Source: Stappia sp. (GTDB lineage: Bacteria > Pseudomonadota > Alphaproteobacteria > Rhizobiales > Stappiaceae). From it: a DNA stretch of 64,000 bases. Below, one piece after another: positions 29,437-38,995 of the stretch; within the stretch, counting starts at the first letter, position 1, and every line of letters begins with the position of its first letter. Below the pieces are notes generated by a model. It saw only the letters and a program-made list of their open reading frames with translations. It was not told the DNA's origin and ran no database searches. The translations under genes and the position numbers were made by a program. Location: positions 124,001 through 188,000 of the forward strand of contig PBLF01000029.1 of assembly GCA_002722295.1 (NCBI GenBank), written 5' to 3'.

Positions 29437-31263
29437 ATGTGCGGAATTGTTGGCATTCTTGGGAAGAACGCGGTCGCGGGACAGATCGTGGACGCCCTGA
29501 AGCGGCTCGAGTATCGCGGATATGATTCGGCTGGCGTCGCCACGCTCGTCGATGGACGGATCACCCGTCGCCGCGCGCCCGGCAAGCTGCGCAACCTTCA
29601 GGAAAAGCTCGAGCGTGCCCCGCTCGCGGGCGAGGCCGGCATCGGCCACACCCGCTGGGCGACCCATGGCGCAGCGACCGAGGCCAATGCGCACCCTCAT
29701 GCGGCGCCCGGCGTGGCCGTGGTCCACAACGGCATCATCGAGAACTATCTCTCCCTGCGCGCGGGTCTGGTGGACGCGGGCGTCAAGCTCGACAGCGACA
29801 CGGACACCGAAGTCGTTGCGCAACTCGTCTCGCAGGAGATCGCGGGGGGCGCCTCGCCGGAGGCCGCCGTCGCCGCCGTGCTGCCGCGTCTGAAGGGCGC
29901 TTTCGCGCTCGCCTTCCTCTTCGACGATCAGCCGGACCTGCTGATCGGCGCGCGCCTCGGGTCGCCGCTGGCCGTCGGTCACGGCGAGGGCGAGATGTAT
30001 CTCGGCTCGGACGCCATCGCCCTGTCGCCGTTCACCGACCAGATCACCTATCTGGAGGAGGGCGACCGGGTCGTCCTGACCCGCGCGGGCGCCACCATCC
30101 GCGATGCCTCGGGCACGGTTGTCGAGCGCCCGACGATCTCGTCCCAGGCGGTTGCCGGTGCGGCGGACAAGGGCAACTACCGCCACTTCATGGCCAAGGA
30201 GATCCATGAACAGGCGGAAGTGTCCGGCCATACCCTGTCGCGCTACCTCGATCTGTCCGCCATGACGACCGTCTTCGACGGTGACGCGACGGTCGACTTC
30301 ACCCGGATCGACCGTCTGGTCGTGTCCGCCTGCGGCACGGCCTATTATGCGGGTCTCGTCGCCAAATACTGGTTCGAGAAGGTCGCCCGCCTGCCGGTCG
30401 ACATCGACGTGGCCTCGGAGTTCCGATATCGCGAGGCGCCGCTTTCTCCCCGCGATCTGGCGCTTTTCATCTCCCAGTCCGGCGAGACGGCCGACACGCT
30501 CGCTTCGCTCCGCTACTGCAAGGGGGAGGGCGTGACGGTCGCCTCCATCGTCAACGTGCCGGAATCGACCATCGCCCGGGAATCCGATCTCGTGTTCCCG
30601 ACGCTGGCCGGGCGGGAAATCGGCGTGGCCTCGACCAAGGCCTTCATTTGCCAGTTGACGGTTCTGGCTGCCCTCGCGATCCATGCGGGCCGGCAGCGTG
30701 GCCATCTCGATGCTGAAGCCGCCGCGCGTCTCGTGCGCGAACTGGGCGACTTGCCGGCCATGATCAACGATGCGCTCGCTTGCGAGAGCGACATCGAGGC
30801 GCTTGCGCAGCCGCTTTCGCGTGCGCGCGACGTTCTGTATCTCGGGCGCGGCACCAATTATCCGCTCGCGCTGGAAGGGGCCCTGAAGCTCAAGGAGATC
30901 TCTTACATCCATGCCGAGGGGTATGCGGCGGGCGAGCTCAAGCACGGCCCCATCGCGCTGATCGACGAGGACGTGCCGGTCGTGGTCATCGCGCCCTTCG
31001 ACGCGGTGTTCGAGAAGACCGTTTCCAACATGGAGGAGGTTGCCGCGCGCGGCGGCAAGGTCATCCTGATCACGGACCAAGCGGGAGCAAGCGCGTGCGG
31101 TGCCCCGACATGGAAGACCATCGTGCTGCCCGACGTGCCGGACTTCGTGGCACCGGTCATCTTCGCGCTGCCCGTGCAGTTGCTAGCCTACCACACGGCC
31201 GTCTTCATGGGCACGGACGTGGACCAGCCGCGCAATCTGGCGAAATCCGTCACCGTCGAGTGA
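29437..31263 (+). CDS. glmS: Glutamine-fructose-6-phosphate aminotransferase GlmS
   Basis: GlmS makes glucosamine 6-phosphate for peptidoglycan and lipopolysaccharide. The 608-residue protein begins MCGIVGILGKN, with the N-terminal nucleophile Cys2 of the glutaminase domain, then RGYDSAG and GHTRWATHG. Two SIS sugar-isomerase domains follow (SACGTAYYAG, SQSGETADT, then YLGRGTNYPLALEGALKLKE and the C-terminal LAKSVTVE). GCGGAGACGG lies before the ATG. The 181-bp upstream gap shows no ribozyme-like fold that I could recognise. Confidence 0.98.
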   Translation: MCGIVGILGKNAVAGQIVDALKRLEYRGYDSAGVATLVDGRITRRRAPGKLRNLQEKLERAPLAGEAGIGHTRWATHGAATEANAHPHAAPGVAVVHNGIIENYLSLRAGLVDAGVKLDSDTDTEVVAQLVSQEIAGGASPEAAVAAVLPRLKGAFALAFLFDDQPDLLIGARLGSPLAVGHGEGEMYLGSDAIALSPFTDQITYLEEGDRVVLTRAGATIRDASGTVVERPTISSQAVAGAADKGNYRHFMAKEIHEQAEVSGHTLSRYLDLSAMTTVFDGDATVDFTRIDRLVVSACGTAYYAGLVAKYWFEKVARLPVDIDVASEFRYREAPLSPRDLALFISQSGETADTLASLRYCKGEGVTVASIVNVPESTIARESDLVFPTLAGREIGVASTKAFICQLTVLAALAIHAGRQRGHLDAEAAARLVRELGDLPAMINDALACESDIEALAQPLSRARDVLYLGRGTNYPLALEGALKLKEISYIHAEGYAAGELKHGPIALIDEDVPVVVIAPFDAVFEKTVSNMEEVAARGGKVILITDQAGASACGAPTWKTIVLPDVPDFVAPVIFALPVQLLAYHTAVFMGTDVDQPRNLAKSVTVE

Positions 31264-31323
31264 CGGTGATCGCGGCATGACGACGAGGGGCCGTTTGCCC
31301 CTCGTGTCACCGGCGTCGGCGCT

Positions 31324-32289
31324 TCAGCTCTCCTGCGATGCCTTGCGTGCCGCCAGTTCCGCCGCCGCCATCTCGTCGTGGTGGCGTGCCGACTGAACCT
31401 CGATGAAGATCCGCGTGACGATCGGGAAGCGGGCCTTGACCGCGAGCTCAAGCGTGTGGATCGCCTCTTCCACCTTGCCGGCCGTCAGCGTGTCCTCGAA
31501 GTCGACCGACAGGGCCAGGAGAACGTCGTTGGGGCCGCGATGCAGCGTGCGGATCTCGTTGAGCCGGGTCACCGTCGGCGTCGCCTCCACGACGGCGCGC
31601 ACGGTCTCCGTCACCTGCGGATCCGCCGCTTCGCCAACGAGCAGGCTCTTGGTTTCGAAGGCCAGGAACATGGCCGTCGCCGCCAGGATGATGCCGATGC
31701 CGACCGACGCCGCGCCATCGAGCCAGGGCATGGCGAGATACTCGGCTCCCAGAAGTCCCGCGAGCGCGACGAGCAGGCCGGCCATGGCGGCCGTGTCCTC
31801 GAAGAGAACGGTGAAGACCGCCGGGTCCTTGCTGTCACGCACCGCGCGAAAGAGGCTGCGTCCGCCACGCGCCTTGTTGAACTCCTTGAAGGCGATCCAC
31901 CAGGCCACGGCCTCGAACACGATCGCCAGCGCCAGCACCACATAGGCGACAATGGGCGAGGCGATCGGATGCGGGTCGAGGATCTTGTGAACGCCCTCGT
32001 AGATGGAAATGCCGGAGCCAACCGCGAAGATCAGGATGGCGACGACAAAGGACCAGAAGTAGAGCTCAACGCCATAGCCGAAGGGGTGTTTTTCATCAGC
32101 GGGTTGCCGGGCTTTCTTCAACCCATGCAGCAAGAGACCCTGGTTGCCCGTGTCGACCAGCGAGTGAATGCCTTCCGACATCATCGCCGACGAGCCGGTC
32201 CACGCTGCCGCGACGAACTTGGTGACCGCGATGAGGAAGTTGCCGGCAAGGGCGGCATAGATGACTTTCTTCGAGCCGGAAGCGGCCAT
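31324..32289 (-). CDS. Cation diffusion facilitator (CDF) family transporter
   Basis: This 321-residue protein has six predicted helices and the intramembrane metal-site motifs of the CDF family, SEGIHSLVDTGNQ in TM2 and LFEDTAAMAGL in TM5. A C-terminal cytoplasmic regulatory domain follows (VTRLNEIRTLHRGPNDVLLAL, ending near IFIEVQSARHHDE). CDF proteins export Zn, Mn, Fe or Co by proton antiport; the metal cannot be settled here. It converges on glmS. Confidence 0.93.
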   Translation of the reverse strand: MAASGSKKVIYAALAGNFLIAVTKFVAAAWTGSSAMMSEGIHSLVDTGNQGLLLHGLKKARQPADEKHPFGYGVELYFWSFVVAILIFAVGSGISIYEGVHKILDPHPIASPIVAYVVLALAIVFEAVAWWIAFKEFNKARGGRSLFRAVRDSKDPAVFTVLFEDTAAMAGLLVALAGLLGAEYLAMPWLDGAASVGIGIILAATAMFLAFETKSLLVGEAADPQVTETVRAVVEATPTVTRLNEIRTLHRGPNDVLLALSVDFEDTLTAGKVEEAIHTLELAVKARFPIVTRIFIEVQSARHHDEMAAAELAARKASQES

Positions 32290-32448
32290 GGGTTTGTTCC
32301 TGACTGGGCATGGGCGTGGTCACGCCCTGGAGCATGACGATTGTACGTGTCATTTTACAGAAGCTGGCCCGAACGGGCTTTCTTTCGTTTGGGGCTCCCG
32401 CATCGGGTATGGTCACGTGAAAGTGACCGATTCTGACCGGAGACGTCG

Positions 32449-32607
32449 ATGTATCTCGCCGCCCTGTTTTTCCTCATCACCCTGACGCTTGTCGTCGCGG
32501 CCTTCGGCTCGGCGCGGTTCGCCGGCCTGCTCACGGCTGTTTCTTTCGTGGTCGCGGTGCTTGTCTACCTGCATCACGCGACCGACGCCCTGCCGATTTC
32601 GCTGTGA
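32449..32607 (+). CDS. Small membrane protein, DUF5993-like
   Basis: This 52-residue protein, MYLAALFFLITLTLVVAAFG at the N-terminus, has two hydrophobic segments (about residues 3-19 and 24-40) and ends HHATDALPISL. The small size, the HHxTD-type C-terminus and the position just before dsbB match the DUF5993 family. The ATG at 32449 has GGAG upstream, and dsbB starts nine bases after its stop. A role alongside DsbB in periplasmic thiol chemistry is inference from this pairing. Confidence 0.8.
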   Translation: MYLAALFFLITLTLVVAAFGSARFAGLLTAVSFVVAVLVYLHHATDALPISL

Positions 32608-32615
32608 GGACCGCC

Positions 32616-33173
32616 ATGATCTCCCGTTCGCTCGAGACGACCCTCAACGCGCTCGCACTCCTCGCCATTGCGGTTGTTCTTGGCGTCGCCTTCTTCGATC
32701 AGCTCGTAAACGGGGAGCTTCCCTGTCCGCTGTGCCTGCTGCAGCGTTCGGGCTTCCTGCTTCTGGCAATCGGACCGGTGCTCTCCGTCGCGCGCGGGCC
32801 CAGGGCCTCCCACTACGGTGTCGCGATCCTCGCCGGACTGCTGGGCGCGGGGTTTGCCATGCGCCAGATCCTGCTTCACATCGCGCCGGGTGACGCGGGC
32901 TTCGGTGCGCCGTTCCTTGGGCTGCACTTCTACACCTGGGCGTTCGTCGTCTTCGTCGTGGCGATTGCCGCTTGTGCGGCGATTCTGATCCTGCGGGCGC
33001 CCGATGAGGCGGGCGAGGCGGCTTCCGGCGGGGGCACGCTTGGCCGGGTCGCCGTGCTGCTGGTCATCCTGATGGCGGGAGCGAACGCAATGTCGACCGT
33101 GCTCGAGTGCGGTTTCGCCACCTGCCCGGACGATCCGCAAACGTATGAGCTGCTGACGCCGTCCGCGTCCTGA
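32616..33173 (+). CDS. dsbB: Disulfide bond formation protein DsbB
   Basis: DsbB is the quinone-dependent inner-membrane protein that re-oxidises DsbA. The 185-residue protein starts at ATG 32616 and has four helices. The first periplasmic loop carries the CxxC pair in ELPCPLCLLQR, with the following Arg that contacts quinone. A second cysteine pair occurs in LECGFATCPDD near the C-terminus, after the last helix rather than in a mid-protein loop as in E. coli. That layout is found in DsbB/DsbI-like variants. Confidence 0.9.
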   Translation: MISRSLETTLNALALLAIAVVLGVAFFDQLVNGELPCPLCLLQRSGFLLLAIGPVLSVARGPRASHYGVAILAGLLGAGFAMRQILLHIAPGDAGFGAPFLGLHFYTWAFVVFVVAIAACAAILILRAPDEAGEAASGGGTLGRVAVLLVILMAGANAMSTVLECGFATCPDDPQTYELLTPSAS

Positions 33174-33223
33174 GCGGACGGCCGCCGCCAACACCACCGT
33201 TTCGAACAAGCCGGAGACCGTTC

Positions 33224-34075
33224 ATGCCGTCCTCTCTCCTCGTTCGCCGCATGGTCATGTCCGATCTGGAGCTGGCCCTCGAATGGGCCGCCGAGGAAGG
33301 GTGGAACCCGGGTCTGGACGATGCGGGCGCCTTTCTCGCCGCCGATCCCGACGGATTTCTGGTCGCGGAGCGTGACGGCGAGGCGGTCGCCTGCATCTCG
33401 GCGGTCCGCTCGGGCGAGGGCTACGGGTTTATCGGCTTCTTCATCTGCCGGCCCGACTGTCGCGGCAAGGGCTACGGCGCCGTCATCTGGGAACGGGCCA
33501 TGGCGTATCTCGAAGGCCGCACCGTCGGTCTCGATGCCGTTCTGGCGCAGGAAGGGCGCTATGCGAAGTCCGGTTTCGTGGGCGACTACCACACCCTGCG
33601 CCACGGCGGGGTCGCCATGGCCGAGCCGCCCATGGATCCGCGCGTCGCGATCCTCGGCAAGGGGGTCATGCCGTCCGTTCTGGCTTACGACCGGGACCTC
33701 GTTCCGGCGCCGCGCGAGACGTTTCTCAAGGCCTGGTGCACTCCCATGGCCGCGTCGCGTCGCGGCTTCGTGTTCATGGACGAGGGAACGCTGCGCGGCT
33801 ACGGCGTGATCAGGCAATGCCGGGAAGGCTTCAAGGTCGGCCCCCTCTTTGCCGATACGCCGGAGATCGCGGAGACCCTGTTTCGCGCGCTCGCCGGGGA
33901 GGTGCGCGGCCAGATGATCTTTCTCGACGTGCCGGCCGCGAACGAGGCCGGACTGGATCTGGCGGAAAAATACGAACTGTCGCCCGAGTTCGAGACGGTG
34001 CGCATGTACCGCGGCGACCGGCCGGACCTGGACCTGGCGCGCACCTTCGGCATCACCACGCTGGAGCTTGGCTGA
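33224..34075 (+). CDS. GNAT family N-acetyltransferase, two-domain
   Basis: This 283-residue protein has an N-terminal GNAT fold with the acetyl-CoA loop CRGKGYGAVIWERA (about residues 84-97). A second domain of the Acetyltransf_18 type follows (from about residue 150, with LKAWCTPMAASRRGFVF and GVIRQCREGFKVGPLFAD). This combination is common in uncharacterised bacterial GNAT enzymes. It follows dsbB by 50 bp on the same strand; no functional link is evident. Confidence 0.9.
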   Translation: MPSSLLVRRMVMSDLELALEWAAEEGWNPGLDDAGAFLAADPDGFLVAERDGEAVACISAVRSGEGYGFIGFFICRPDCRGKGYGAVIWERAMAYLEGRTVGLDAVLAQEGRYAKSGFVGDYHTLRHGGVAMAEPPMDPRVAILGKGVMPSVLAYDRDLVPAPRETFLKAWCTPMAASRRGFVFMDEGTLRGYGVIRQCREGFKVGPLFADTPEIAETLFRALAGEVRGQMIFLDVPAANEAGLDLAEKYELSPEFETVRMYRGDRPDLDLARTFGITTLELG

Positions 34076-34081
34076 AAGGTC

Positions 34082-34720
34082 TCAGACGCTGCCGGTGGCG
34101 ATGAAGGCACTGATGCCGTCGGCGATGAACTGGACGGAAAGTGCGGCGAGCAGCACGCCGAGAAGCCGCGTGATGACCATGGCCGCCGTATCGCCCATGA
34201 GCCGCTCGATCCTGTCGGCGAGCAGAAACGATGCAAAGCACGCGCCCACGATGACCGCGATGACGCCCACGAGGCCGATCATGGACACCGTGTCGGTTGC
34301 CTGCGAGGACGTCAGAATGACCGCGCTGATTGCGGCGGGTCCGGAGATCAGCGGGATCGCCAGCGGGAACACGGCCACGTCATGCAGGTCTTCCTGATGG
34401 GAGACGGCCTTTTCCGCCGTCTCCGACTTGCGCTGATTGCGCTTCTCGAAGACCATTTCCACGGCAATCATCAGGAGCAGCAGCCCGCCCGCGATCTGGA
34501 AGGCCGGCACGGAGATGCCGAGCACGCCGAGCACGCTTTTTCCCGCCACGAGAAACAGGAACAGGATCGCCCCACCGATCAGCGTCGCACGCAGCGCGAT
34601 GAGCCGTCTCGTGCGCGGAGTCGCCCCCGATGTGACGGCGAGAAACATCGGCGCGAGGCCGACGGGATCGATCGTCACGAACAGCGTGGCAAAGGCGTTT
34701 ACGAGGTAGTCCGCCAGCAT
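34082..34720 (-). CDS. MarC family integral membrane protein
   Basis: This 212-residue protein has six predicted helices and the UPF0056/MarC signatures FATLFVTIDPVGLAPMFLA and FPLAIPLISGPAAIS. Its function is unknown despite the historic link of the name to multiple antibiotic resistance. It converges on the GNAT gene, and the gap between the two stops is only six bases. Confidence 0.93.
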   Translation of the reverse strand: MLADYLVNAFATLFVTIDPVGLAPMFLAVTSGATPRTRRLIALRATLIGGAILFLFLVAGKSVLGVLGISVPAFQIAGGLLLLMIAVEMVFEKRNQRKSETAEKAVSHQEDLHDVAVFPLAIPLISGPAAISAVILTSSQATDTVSMIGLVGVIAVIVGACFASFLLADRIERLMGDTAAMVITRLLGVLLAALSVQFIADGISAFIATGSV

Positions 34721-34877
34721 TGCGTGCGCCTCCTTCCGACTCGGCTGACTGCCCTTATAGCAGGCAAAATGCCGCGCTTGGCGCCACGGCCGCGCGGCGT
34801 CGCGGAACTTTATCCGTATCCTGTTTCAACGCATTGATAAACAAAGTGAAATAAGCTCCGTCGCAAGGGTGCCGAAT

Positions 34878-34906
34878 TTGTCGTCACGAGCGGAATCGGA
34901 TATAAG
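34878..34906 (+). promoter_or_regulatory. gyrA promoter
   Basis: TTGTCG (34878-34883) and TATAAG (34901-34906) have a 17-bp spacer. A start near 34912-34914 would leave only about 15 nt before the GTG at 34928. Confidence 0.6.
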
Positions 34907-34927
34907 AAGCACTGCAATGCAACAACC

Positions 34928-37732
34928 GTGAGACCTCCCTTGACAGATCGGGACACGAACACGCCATCGGGCGGCCTGCCGTCCGAAATCCGGCCTGTTT
35001 CCATCACCGACGAGATGAAGCGCAGCTATCTCGATTACGCGATGAGCGTGATCGTGAGCCGCGCGCTTCCCGACGTTCGCGACGGCCTCAAGCCGGTGCA
35101 TCGGCGCATCCTCTATTCGATGCACGAGAACGGCTACGAATGGAACAAGCCATACCGCAAGTCGGCCCGCGTGGTCGGCGACGTGATGGGTAAGTATCAC
35201 CCGCACGGCGACAGCGCGATTTACGACGCGCTCGTGCGCATGGCGCAGGACTTTTCCCTGCGCCTGCCGCTGATCGACGGCCAGGGCAACTTCGGCTCGG
35301 TCGACGGCGATCCGGCGGCCGCCATGCGTTACACCGAGTGCCGGCTTCAGAAGGTCACCCAGCGCATCCTGGACGACATCGACAAGGAAACCGTCGACTT
35401 CCAGGACAACTACGACAACTCGGAATCCGAGCCTGTCGTGCTGCCGGCGAAATTCCCGAACCTTCTGGTCAATGGCGCCGGCGGCATCGCCGTCGGCATG
35501 GCGACGAACATCCCGCCCCACAATCTGGGCGAGGTGATCGACGCCTCCATCGCTTTGATGGAAAACCCGGCGATGACGCCGACCGAGCTGATGGAGATCG
35601 TGCCCGGGCCGGACTTCCCGACCGGCGGCATCATTCTCGGACGTTCGGGGATCCGTTCGGCCTACGAGAACGCGCGCGGCTCCATCGTCATGCGCGGCCG
35701 CGCCGAGGTCGAGGAGATCCGCAAGGACCGCTACGCCATCGTCGTCACCGAGATCCCGTATCAGGTGAACAAGGCGGCGATGATCGAGAAGATCGCCGAA
35801 CACGTGCGCGAGAAGCGGATCGAGGGCATCTCCGACATTCGCGACGAGTCGGATCGCTCCGGCATGCGCGTTGTCGTCGAGCTGAAGCGCGACGCGGTGC
35901 CCGACGTCGTGCTCAACCAGCTCTACCGTTACTCGGCGCTGCAATCGACCTTCGGCGCCAACATGGTGGCGCTGAACGGCGGACGGCCGGAACAGCTCGG
36001 CCTGAAGGACATGCTCAATGCCTTCATCGACTTCCGCGAGGAAGTCATCGGCCGGCGGACCCGGTACCTGCTGAAGAAGGCGCGTGACCGGGCGCATGTT
36101 CTGGTCGGTCTGGCGATCGCTGTCGCCAACATCGACGAGGTGATCGCGCTCATCCGTCGCGCACCGGACCCCGCCACCGCCCGTTCCCAGCTCATGGAGC
36201 GCGACTGGCCGGCGCAGGATGTGGAATCGCTTATCCGCCTCATCGACGACCCGCGCCACATGGTTCGCGAGGACGGCACCTACAAGCTGTCCGAGGAGCA
36301 GGCACGGGCCATTCTCGACCTGCGCCTGCAGCGCCTCACGGCCCTTGGCCGCGACGAGATCGGCGACGAGCTCAACAAGATCGGCGAGGAGATCCGCGAC
36401 TATCTGGACATCCTGCGTTCGCGGGCGCGGATCCAGGACATCATCCGCGAGGAGCTGACGCAGATCCGTGAGGAGTTTGCCACGCCGCGCCGGACCGAGA
36501 TCATGGACGGCGGGGCGGACCTCGAGGACGAGGATCTCATCCAGCGCGAGGAGATGGTCGTCACCGTCAGCCATGCCGGCTACATCAAGCGCGTGCCGCT
36601 CGACACCTACCGGGCGCAGCGGCGTGGCGGCAAGGGCCGGTCCGGCATGGCCACCAAGGACGAGGATTTCGTCACCCGCCTGTTCGTGGCCAACACGCAC
36701 ACGCCGATGCTGTTCTTTTCCTCGCGCGGCATCGCCTACAAGATGAAGGTGTGGCGCCTGCCGCTCGGCGGTCCGACCTCGCGCGGCAAGGCGCTGGTCA
36801 ACATGTTGCCGCTCGAGACGGGCGAGCAGATCACCTCGATCATGCCGTTGCCGGAGGACGAGGAGACCTGGGGCGATCTGGACGTGATGTTCGCGACCCG
36901 TCGCGGCACGGTCCGGCGCAACAAGCTCTCCGACTTCACGCAGATCAACAAGAACGGCAAGATCGCGATGAAGCTGGACGAAGGCGACGGCATCGTCGGC
37001 GTCTTCACCTGCACCGAGAACGACGACGTGATGCTGACCACGGCGCTTGGCCAGTGCATCCGCTTCGCGGCGACCGATGTGCGTGTCTTCGCCGGGCGGA
37101 ATTCGGTCGGCGTGCGCGGCATCGCGCTGGCCGAGGGGGACGAGGTCATCTCGATGTCCGTGCTCACCCACTTCGACTGCACGGCCGAGGAACGCGCGAC
37201 CTACCTGCGCTGGCGCCGCATGATGCGGGGCGAGGGCGACGACACGGCGGAAGCCAGTGGCGAGGACGAAGGTGCCGGCGACGGCGAGCTCACCCAGGAG
37301 CGCTATGCCCTGATGAGCGCGCACGAGCAGGTCATCCTGACCCTGTCCAAGAACGGTTACGGCAAGCGGTCGTCGTCCTTCGAGTACCGGGTCACCGGAC
37401 GTGGCGGCAAGGGCATCACCGCGATGGCGACGAACAAGCGCAACGGTCCGCTTGTCGCGTCCTTCCCCGTGGAGGTGAACGACCAGATCATGCTCGTCAC
37501 CAACGGTGGACAGTTGATCCGCTGCCCGGTCGACGGCATCCGCGTCGCGGGCCGTGCCACCCAGGGTGTGATCGTCTTCAACACCGCCGAGGGCGAGGAG
37601 GTGGTTTCCGTCTCGCGCGTCTCGGAGGATGACGCGGACAGCAACGGCGATATCGAGGGCGATGCCCCCGAGGCCCCGTCGCCCGATGGCGAGGCCGGCC
37701 CGTCGGCTCCCGAAGGTGGCGATGACGCCTGA
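34928..37732 (+). CDS. gyrA: DNA gyrase subunit A
   Basis: GyrA is the breakage-reunion subunit of gyrase. The protein has about 934 residues: an N-terminal topoisomerase IV/gyrase A core (catalytic Tyr in [11 protein letters not shown]) and a C-terminal beta-pinwheel domain with the GyrA-box-like [10 protein letters not shown]. The quinolone region [13 protein letters not shown] keeps Ser and Asp at the usual resistance positions, so no target mutation is seen. No in-frame ATG precedes the conserved part; GTG 34928 or TTG 34940 must serve, and neither has a clear ribosome-binding sequence. Confidence 0.97.
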   Translation: MRPPLTDRDTNTPSGGLPSEIRPVSITDEMKRSYLDYAMSVIVSRALPDVRDGLKPVHRRILYSMHENGYEWNKPYRKSARVVGDVMGKYHPHGDSAIYDALVRMAQDFSLRLPLIDGQGNFGSVDGDPAAAMRYTECRLQKVTQRILDDIDKETVDFQDNYDNSESEPVVLPAKFPNLLVNGAGGIAVGMATNIPPHNLGEVIDASIALMENPAMTPTELMEIVPGPDFPTGGIILGRSGIRSAYENARGSIVMRGRAEVEEIRKDRYAIVVTEIPYQVNKAAMIEKIAEHVREKRIEGISDIRDESDRSGMRVVVELKRDAVPDVVLNQLYRYSALQSTFGANMVALNGGRPEQLGLKDMLNAFIDFREEVIGRRTRYLLKKARDRAHVLVGLAIAVANIDEVIALIRRAPDPATARSQLMERDWPAQDVESLIRLIDDPRHMVREDGTYKLSEEQARAILDLRLQRLTALGRDEIGDELNKIGEEIRDYLDILRSRARIQDIIREELTQIREEFATPRRTEIMDGGADLEDEDLIQREEMVVTVSHAGYIKRVPLDTYRAQRRGGKGRSGMATKDEDFVTRLFVANTHTPMLFFSSRGIAYKMKVWRLPLGGPTSRGKALVNMLPLETGEQITSIMPLPEDEETWGDLDVMFATRRGTVRRNKLSDFTQINKNGKIAMKLDEGDGIVGVFTCTENDDVMLTTALGQCIRFAATDVRVFAGRNSVGVRGIALAEGDEVISMSVLTHFDCTAEERATYLRWRRMMRGEGDDTAEASGEDEGAGDGELTQERYALMSAHEQVILTLSKNGYGKRSSSFEYRVTGRGGKGITAMATNKRNGPLVASFPVEVNDQIMLVTNGGQLIRCPVDGIRVAGRATQGVIVFNTAEGEEVVSVSRVSEDDADSNGDIEGDAPEAPSPDGEAGPSAPEGGDDA

Positions 37733-37759
37733 TGTGGGCGTACCCGTGACATGACAAGA

Positions 37760-37786
37760 CCCGCCGGATCGCTCCGGCGGGTTTTT
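37760..37786 (+). terminator. Terminator after gyrA
   Basis: A 9-bp stem CCCGCCGGA / TCCGGCGGG with a TCGC loop is followed by TTTTT. Confidence 0.92.
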
Positions 37787-37837
37787 CATGTCAGATCCGG
37801 TAAGGGTGATGAGGGCCGAGAGGCAGGCTGAAACGAC

Positions 37838-37872
37838 AAAGGCGACGCCTGATGATCAGGGCGTCGCCTTTT
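37838..37872. terminator. Second hairpin, probably a bidirectional terminator
   Basis: AAAGGCGACGCC (37838-37849) pairs with GGCGTCGCCTTT (37860-37871). A/T runs on both flanks allow it to work for the small minus-strand gene at 37909 and as a backup for gyrA. Confidence 0.78.
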
Positions 37873-37908
37873 GTCGTTCTTGAAGTCCGTCCGGTCGTAC
37901 CGAAAAGG

Positions 37909-38262
37909 TCAGGAGTTCACGGGCACGCGGGCAAGGACGGAGGTGCGGGCGCTCAGGTCGCGGGATTCGATGGTCTCGAAGCGGACCTGGCGCATGGATG
38001 CGGTCTTTCCGGAGATGGCCGAAACGCAGTCCGCGGACCAGTTGCCCCAGCTCTGGCCGGCACAGGCGCTCGGCAGGAGCGTGTCCAGGCGGTCGGTCTT
38101 GGGAGCGGCTTCGATCGTCGCCGTCTGCTGGGCCGCCATCACGGTCACGGTGTGAACCACGGTGGCGACGCCGCCGACGACGGCCAGCGCGACGATGCCC
38201 GCCAGGGCCACGTCGCGAACGCGATGGCGATTGATCTCGCCCAGGTCATGAATGAAGGTCAT
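37909..38262 (-). CDS. Small single-TM periplasmic protein A with AC-x11-C motif
   Basis: I start this 117-residue protein at ATG 38262 (MTFIHDLGEINRH); an upstream opening to 38301 is less likely. One hydrophobic segment (about residues 19-45, VALAGIVALAVVGGVATVV) acts as anchor or uncleaved signal. The exported part has exactly two cysteines, in ACAGQSWGNWSADC, 11 residues apart. I recognise no family. It is the last of three small minus-strand genes that share the AC-x11-C spacing, and a hairpin terminator follows. Confidence 0.68.
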   Translation of the reverse strand: MTFIHDLGEINRHRVRDVALAGIVALAVVGGVATVVHTVTVMAAQQTATIEAAPKTDRLDTLLPSACAGQSWGNWSADCVSAISGKTASMRQVRFETIESRDLSARTSVLARVPVNS

Positions 38263-38326
38263 TGCTCTCACGTCCCTGTTTGCCTTTTCTGATGCGGTCA
38301 CTTTCGCTCAGATCCGGCAACGGGGA

Positions 38327-38342
38327 CGTGATGCGTATCACG
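38327..38342. promoter_or_regulatory. CRP/FNR-type dyad CGTGAT-GCGT-ATCACG
   Basis: This perfect 16-bp palindrome contains GTGA-N6-TCAC, the CRP-family core, centred about 72 bp upstream of gene A at 38262. It overlaps the stop of gene B. Confidence 0.5.
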
Positions 38343-38676
38343 AACCGGCGCTTCCCGGTTGTGGCGGCAGGAGGGTGCCGAGCCTGTTTCTCGGATGGGG
38401 GCCGCTGTCCCCGCCCGGTGTCGTTGCGAAGCACTGCGGATCCTCGTCGCGGAAGATCACGCCGTCGCATGCCGAAGCCTGCTGGGCGCCGGCCTCTCCT
38501 TCGGTCGCAACCGCATGGGTCGCGATCGGAATATTGCTGATCCGGTCTGCCTGTGCATCGGCCGCATCGCCGAAGGTGGCGACGCCCAGGCCGAGGACCG
38601 CGGCAAAGGCGGCAATACTGCCCGCCCAGATAAGTGCCGGAGCCGAAGGCTGATAAATTTTGTGAATCGTCATCAT
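38338..38676 (-). CDS. Small single-TM periplasmic protein B with AC-x11-C motif
   Basis: This 112-residue protein starts MMTIHKIYQPSAPALIWAGS and has one hydrophobic segment at about residues 14-34. The exported part has exactly two cysteines in ACDGVIFRDEDPQC, again 11 residues apart. The rest is Ala/Gly/Pro-rich. No known domain is recognised, and the ribosome-binding sequence is weak. It lies 75 bp upstream of gene A on the same strand. Confidence 0.62.
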   Translation of the reverse strand: MMTIHKIYQPSAPALIWAGSIAAFAAVLGLGVATFGDAADAQADRISNIPIATHAVATEGEAGAQQASACDGVIFRDEDPQCFATTPGGDSGPHPRNRLGTLLPPQPGSAGS

Positions 38677-38744
38677 GCGCCCGGATATGGGAAGAACCGA
38701 TCAAAACGGCAAGGGAAATCGCACGCCGATATCGGTGAACGAAG

Positions 38745-38771
38745 CGCGCGAAAATTGTGAACATTCGCGCG
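38745..38771. promoter_or_regulatory. Inverted repeat CGCGCGAA-N11-TTCGCGCG upstream of gene B
   Basis: Two perfect 8-bp arms lie 69-95 bp upstream of the start at 38676, a normal operator distance. The regulator is unknown. Confidence 0.45.
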
Positions 38772-38979
38772 GAGATGCTCGGAAAAGTGAGTTCAAAAAT
38801 ATAGTAAGAATTTGAAATTTATCGTGTATTTTTATTTCTCGGAGCGCGTGGATCCTGCCTTGGGGCGGTCGCGCTCTGCGTCATGTGCAGGGCAGGGTTG
38901 TCGTGTATGAAGGGCGAACTTGCATAGCCGGCTTGGATCGCGCGCGCGACGCGCTGTCATCCGGATGCAATCAAACGTT

Positions 38980-38995
38980 CGTGATACGTTTCACG
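38980..38995. promoter_or_regulatory. CRP/FNR-type dyad CGTGATACGTTTCACG
   Basis: It matches the dyad at 38327-38342 at 14 of 16 positions and keeps GTGA-N6-TCAC. It lies in the gap between genes B and C. Confidence 0.4.
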
